The notes under the pieces: generated by a model | The model's input: the letters and a program-made list of their open reading frames with translations, nothing else | Told to the model about the DNA's origin: nothing | Databases searched by the model: none | Made by a program: the position numbers and the translations under genes | Part shown: in pieces, positions 7,801 through 10,424 of the stretch | How positions within the stretch are numbered: the stretch's first letter is position 1 | Layout: each line of letters begins with the position of its first letter | DNA from: Methylococcales bacterium | GTDB lineage: Bacteria; Pseudomonadota; Gammaproteobacteria; Methylococcales; Methylomonadaceae | Direction: 5' to 3' | NCBI GenBank assembly: GCA_023146575.1 | Contig: JAGLBU010000054.1 | Location: 1 to 10,424 of the forward strand | Length of the DNA stretch: 10,424 nucleotides

Positions 7801-9012
7801 ATTAATTGGCTGGAAGAGGCTGAACGTTTTGCGCCTACGTTAAATGTACAGCATTTTGGAAGTGGTGAGCGTCAAAAAATGCTGGATGAGGCAGGTGCGT
7901 TTGATTTAATCGTGTGCAGTTATGGTTTGTTGCAATCAGAAGGGGAACGTTTATCACAAAAACACTGGCGTACGGTGGTGGCAGATGAAGCCCAAGCAAT
8001 TAAAAATATGCAAACTAAGCGTTCAAAAGCGGCAATGGCATTACAAGCGGATTTTAAAGTCATTACCACGGGGACTCCCATTGAAAACCATTTAGGTGAA
8101 TTATGGAATTTATTTAATTTTATTAATCCTGGTTTATTTGGTTCTTTGAAAAAGTTTAATGAAAAATATGCGGCAGCCATTGAAAATAATCATGATGTTG
8201 CCACTCAAAACCGCTTAAAAAAACTATTAAGGCCCTTTATTTTGCGGCGATTAAAAGCCGATGTTTTAAAGGAACTGCCGCCAAAAACAGAAATTACCTT
8301 GCGTATTGAGCAAAGCGCTGAAGAAAAATCCATGTACGAGGCGTTACGGCGAACGGCGGTGCAAACAATGGAACGCTTAAAAGCGCAAGAAAGTCCTCAA
8401 GGGCAACAGCATTTACAGGTATTGGCGGAAATTATGAAATTACGTCGAGCGTGTTGTAACCCTGCTTTAGTGATTGAAGATAGCACAATGAAGAGTACAA
8501 AGCTTGCTGCTTTTGAAGAGTTGGTTGATGAGCTTTTAGAAGGTGAGCATAAGGTATTAGTGTTTAGTCAATTTATTGGGCATTTAAGTATTATTAGAAA
8601 TAAATTAGATGAAAAAGGGATTGTTTATCAATATTTAGATGGGGCTACCTCAATTGCAAAGCGTAAAAAAGCGGTTAATAATTTTCAGGCAGGTAAGGGT
8701 GATTTATTTTTAATTAGTCTTAAAGCTGGGGGTTCTGGGCTTAATTTAACCGCGGCGGATTATGTGATTCATATGGATCCTTGGTGGAATCCTGCGGTAG
8801 AAGATCAGGCTTCTGACCGTGCGCATCGAATGGGACAAACACGCGCCGTTACTATTTATCGTTTGGTGGCAAAAGACACTATTGAAGAAAAAATTGTTGA
8901 TTTACATAAATATAAACGTGATTTAGCAAATAATTTACTCGAAGGCGGGGATGTCAGTGGTAAAATGTCGGTTAAAGAAATTGTAAATTTGATTCAGGAT
9001 ATTGATGACTAA
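4855..9012 (+). CDS. Very large SNF2-family (superfamily 2) DNA-dependent ATPase / helicase-like protein
   Basis: With the start at 4855 the protein has 1385 residues and a complete C-terminal SNF2 engine. LRDYQLEGYQW precedes motif I, ADDMGLGKT, at 949-957. Motif II is DEAQ at 1044-1047, motif III is TGTP at 1072-1075, motif V is GGSGLNLTAAD from 1292, and motif VI is SDRAHRMGQ near 1320-1328. The N-terminal 900 residues are mostly unassigned. Residues about 1-85 may be a winged-helix-like region, and about 230-300 look TPR-like (NDYKMAIEYYEQSI). About 780-870 resemble the SNF2-associated region of bacterial Swi2/Snf2 proteins. It is longer than RapA (about 970) and has DEAQ instead of DEAH. 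I chose ATG 4855 because GAGA lies just upstream at 4846-4849. The ATG at 4834 would add 7 residues inside gmk. The family remodels protein-DNA complexes; the target here is unknown. Confidence 0.92.
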   Translation: MTQKLLAKFEALPEDEQSIIFALVVNFTPIGQVKLQTLLKATGVFTPESIRKVGPELKQKFKKTGLVLFPPGGWVCEHSISEILMKRAIKKPIFFKKLSKIVVETPLSSQQNEMLKSIRGLRLHLYQNNLEGVVLGLNELQEKFPQHLEPTLLRLFFTSFDKDWFDGLHEGIRFLSLKYCLDLTKKTLETNDLYERLFEEYFSNLAEQPVYVALNYIEFHLHKGHAEAFMEIYLSKISSVYSVKLLGTYYFLQNDYKMAIEYYEQSIVLLKKQLGKRNVTILGLDGQFYSLALLKIHTSESLAILHKRLTVAITFDEEAFSYQNLRLLEGISVYQGLKNTDECRYLFNAPYLQVNIKNSPYDSLLQGLLLYWLDETVRVLSLGPNRLLKELSYFCKNAHENHYKWFAVVSAVLLEKLGTKDKTCLRLARVYKDSPFAEALTFLPRIEKWERALMALTQLSAPKIVNESTQMRMIWQLSLDDNEIALTPREQKISKTGRWTKGRPVALSRLADDLESFTYLTDHDRRICKQISTYQEGYYYGYRAKDIYYLSGAGLLAAVKHPYVYWATDEKMSAPLEVMKAAPQLLVKEEGQNLHISLLPNIETEIGFFIERSATGVLIYDINEQHVEVAHILTSEGLTVPSSARQSVIDSIASIASTLTVQSDIGGHSNNAETVVVDSRLHIHLQPVNEGLQIEVFIQPFLEGGPVYKPSEGGTTVLAEIEGKQLQTQRDFAVEAKYLNQLTKQCPELYKTNVPKWQMDDPEMALEVLLQLQQLENYAVLEWPQGKRIKLNKEINLSEVRFSIRKEKDWFALEGEDIALDEDNVLKMQKLLQLVNGAKGRFLKLEDGQFIALTKELRQRLDDFSGLGEAHGNKLHFHPLAAPALEEMTQGMTLHTTKAWKDQLKNLSEMSNLVAEVPSSLQGTLRDYQLEGYQWMCRLAHWGAGACLADDMGLGKTIQALALILARAKEGATLILAPTSVCINWLEEAERFAPTLNVQHFGSGERQKMLDEAGAFDLIVCSYGLLQSEGERLSQKHWRTVVADEAQAIKNMQTKRSKAAMALQADFKVITTGTPIENHLGELWNLFNFINPGLFGSLKKFNEKYAAAIENNHDVATQNRLKKLLRPFILRRLKADVLKELPPKTEITLRIEQSAEEKSMYEALRRTAVQTMERLKAQESPQGQQHLQVLAEIMKLRRACCNPALVIEDSTMKSTKLAAFEELVDELLEGEHKVLVFSQFIGHLSIIRNKLDEKGIVYQYLDGATSIAKRKKAVNNFQAGKGDLFLISLKAGGSGLNLTAADYVIHMDPWWNPAVEDQASDRAHRMGQTRAVTIYRLVAKDTIEEKIVDLHKYKRDLANNLLEGGDVSGKMSVKEIVNLIQDIDD

Positions 9013-9032
9013 AAAGGGTTATTAGCTATAAT
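9005..9032 (+). promoter_or_regulatory. Possible sigma-70 promoter for the DUF5706-DUF3616 gene
   Basis: A perfect TATAAT lies at 9027-9032, 16 bases after ATGACT (9005-9010), which matches the -35 consensus at 4 of 6 positions. The -35 overlaps the stop codon of the SNF2 gene. Transcription from near 9039 would leave an untranslated leader of about 80 bases. No intrinsic terminator separates the two genes, so read-through from upstream is also possible. The rest of 9013-9120 holds no gene I can support. Confidence 0.4.
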
Positions 9033-9120
9033 TACTGAAGATGTTTTTTGAATGATGGCATTATCTGAAAAAAAGGGCTTTTAGTCGAGATATTTTTAAT
9101 ATTATGGTGACTTAGGTTTA

Positions 9121-10424
9121 ATGCGTATGATAAAACCAGATGAAAAGACAATTGAGTATGAACAACCTCAAATACCCGTTGTTTTAGATAAATGCGATAT
9201 TGAGCTTTCAACGCCTGTCACATATGAGCTTGAGGCGCATATCAATGAGACGGATCGACTTAAAAAAAAGTTAAAAAAATTTAAAAAAGAAAACAAAGCT
9301 CGTAAAAAGAAAAAAAAATCGAAAAAAGGTGAGCGTGGCAGTATTCGAGGAATTGAGACGTTGCTTCAAAATTCCTCAAGGGCGCAATTATCGTTAACCG
9401 CATTAGCCGATAATAAAGCTAATATGATGATTTCAATTAATGGTATTATTTTATCGATTATTATCGCTAGTGGGGGCTGGTTATTAAGTTCTAACGCTTA
9501 TTTATTATTGCCTGTTGGTGTTTTATTATTAACCAGCTTTCTTACCATGTTTTTAGCGATTAGGGCGGCGCGACCTAACATTAGTAATGCCGCATGTTTT
9601 ACAAAAGCAGATTTTCTTGGCAGAAAAGCCAATATTTTATTTTTTGGACATTTTATCTCCTTATCACAATCGGACTACTTAAATGTAATTAATACGATTG
9701 TGGATGATAGAACGTTAACATACGAACAGACCGCTTTACACTCGTATGGCTTAGGGCTGGTTTTAGAAAAAAAATTTAAATTATTACAAACAGCGTACAG
9801 TATTTTTATAACAGGGGTAGCGACGACAATTATTTTATTTTTTATCGTTTATTTTGTGTTAAATATGGCGCCTGTAAAAGCTACTGGGCGATACGAGGAA
9901 ATAATGTTGACAAAATTTAAGTCTTTAGAGACCGTAATGGAATCGTCTGGGGTTCAGCAATTACCCGATGGTCATTTTTTAACCGTTAGTGATGAGCAGG
10001 ATCATCCTTTTTATCTTTTAAGTTTAGACTCAGAAGGTATTTTTACGGGCAAGCCTCTTTATCCTCAAGAACAATTTGAAAAAGGCAGTGCTGAAAAGGA
10101 TTTTAGAAAGCTGGATGATTTAGAAGGTATAGACCAAGACAGTGATGACTATTTATATGCGGTGACCTCGCATTCATTATCAAATAAAGGTGAAAAGAAA
10201 AAAAATCGTGAAAAATTAGTCCGTTTTAAACTGGAGGGTGAAAAAATTGTTGCCCCCGTTGTGATTAAAAACCTAAAAAATGCGATTGTAAAAGCACATC
10301 CTTGGTTTGAAGGGGCAGTTAATGAAAAAAATAGTAAGTCAATTAATGGCTTTAATATTGAGGGTTTAAGTTTAAACCCGACACAAGATAAGTTACTTCT
10401 GGGTTTACGTGCGCCGTTAAAAGA
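9121..10424 (+). CDS. DUF5706 (Pycsar-effector-type) membrane protein fused to DUF3616, 3' end beyond window
   Basis: The frame is open for 434 codons to the window edge. Residues about 66-88 are lysine-rich. Residues 86-248 match DUF5706, the domain of PycTM-type effectors. The blocks are SRAQLSLTALADNKANMMIS from residue 86, AIRAARPNIS at 146-155, and DFLGRKANILFFGHF at 164-178. LVLEKKFKLLQTAYSIFITG, around 213-232, runs into the last helix. Membrane helices are predicted at about 102-122, 126-148 and 224-248. Residues about 275-434 look like the start of DUF3616, with DDLEGID at 332-338, AVTSHS at 347-352, NIEGL at 412-416 and GLRAPL at 428-433. In Pycsar, such effectors damage the membrane on binding cCMP or cUMP; DUF3616 has no settled function. 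AGG at 9114-9116 is 4 bases from ATG 9121 and 10 from ATG 9127, so either start is possible. An in-frame stop at 9097 excludes earlier ones. No cyclase is visible. Confidence 0.82.
   Translation, partial: MRMIKPDEKTIEYEQPQIPVVLDKCDIELSTPVTYELEAHINETDRLKKKLKKFKKENKARKKKKKSKKGERGSIRGIETLLQNSSRAQLSLTALADNKANMMISINGIILSIIIASGGWLLSSNAYLLLPVGVLLLTSFLTMFLAIRAARPNISNAACFTKADFLGRKANILFFGHFISLSQSDYLNVINTIVDDRTLTYEQTALHSYGLGLVLEKKFKLLQTAYSIFITGVATTIILFFIVYFVLNMAPVKATGRYEEIMLTKFKSLETVMESSGVQQLPDGHFLTVSDEQDHPFYLLSLDSEGIFTGKPLYPQEQFEKGSAEKDFRKLDDLEGIDQDSDDYLYAVTSHSLSNKGEKKKNREKLVRFKLEGEKIVAPVVIKNLKNAIVKAHPWFEGAVNEKNSKSINGFNIEGLSLNPTQDKLLLGLRAPLK
9262..9327 (+). other. Cluster of A-homopolymers with a dnaX-like slippery heptamer inside the last gene
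   Basis: Runs of 8, 7, 6, 9 and 6 A occur at about 9262-9269, 9273-9279, 9283-9288, 9310-9318 and 9322-9327. They encode the lysine-rich stretch before the first membrane helix. At 9264-9270 the sequence A AAA AAG sits in the reading frame as a -1 slippery heptamer like that of E. coli dnaX. Runs of this length are also known sites of polymerase slippage. Whether any slippage happens here is untested, and a simple lysine-rich linker in AT-rich DNA explains the pattern as well. Confidence 0.5.

Noticed and set aside
4855..9012. Identity of the SNF2 protein as RapA/HepA
   Set aside because: It is some 400 residues too long, has DEAQ in place of DEAH, and its N-terminal region does not resemble the RapA Tudor-like domains.
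9065..9084. Hairpin CTGAAA...TTTTAG as a terminator after the SNF2 gene
   Set aside because: The stem is only about 6 weak pairs, including a G-T pair, and is not followed by a T-run. It is more likely chance in AT-rich DNA.
9052..9084. Ten-codon open frame (MMALSEKKGF) in the gap before the last gene, as a leader peptide
   Set aside because: It has no convincing ribosome site, no run of a regulatory amino acid and no associated attenuator.
1..10424. tRNA, rRNA, CRISPR arrays, insertion sequences and attachment sites
   Set aside because: I saw no cloverleaf, spaced direct repeats, transposase, terminal inverted repeats or target duplications by eye on either strand. The coding density leaves no gap larger than 108 bases.

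Overview
The window looks like an AT-rich gammaproteobacterial chromosome, with every gene on the + strand. The gene order algH/yqgE - ruvX/yqgF - pyrR - pyrB - pyrC' is the one known from Pseudomonas. The aspartate transcarbamoylase (ATCase) is of the Pseudomonas class A type, and a guanylate kinase follows. The lineage cannot be fixed from sequence alone. A low-GC member of the Methylococcales or Thiotrichales would fit, but this is a guess.

Layout. Bases 1-62 are the 3' end of an unidentified gene with an acidic tail. Bases 78-1092 hold yqgE and ruvX, which overlap by 8 nt. Bases 1066-1133 hold a possible promoter and a small hairpin with a T-tract just before the pyrimidine genes. Bases 1134-3904 hold pyrR, pyrB and a non-catalytic dihydroorotase homologue (PyrC') that starts at TTG. 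A 101-residue mono-haem c-type cytochrome with a lipoprotein-like signal overlaps the pyrC' stop codon. Guanylate kinase (gmk) follows, then a very large SNF2-family ATPase of 1385 residues. From 9012 back to the first base no gap exceeds about 45 bases, so most of the window may be one transcription unit or a few coupled ones.

The 108-base gap at 9013-9120 is the largest. A TATAAT promoter candidate at 9005-9032 overlaps its left edge. After it comes a gene that runs off the right end of the window (9121 to beyond 10424). Its first half reads as a DUF5706 membrane domain, the domain of the transmembrane effectors of Pycsar (cyclic-pyrimidine anti-phage) systems. Its second half reads as the start of a DUF3616 domain. 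A lysine-rich N-terminus and three predicted membrane helices would put the DUF5706 loop in the cytoplasm and the DUF3616 part in the periplasm. No nucleotide cyclase is visible, so Pycsar membership is unproven. This fusion is the most novel item here.

How the genes work together. PyrB and PyrC' should form the class A ATCase that commits carbamoyl phosphate to UMP synthesis. PyrR is the likely pyrimidine-responsive regulator. RuvX and YqgE are conserved neighbours, with RuvX acting on nucleic acid. Gmk supplies GDP. The SNF2 protein and the DUF5706-DUF3616 protein have no clear link to the housekeeping genes and may be accessory or defence-related.
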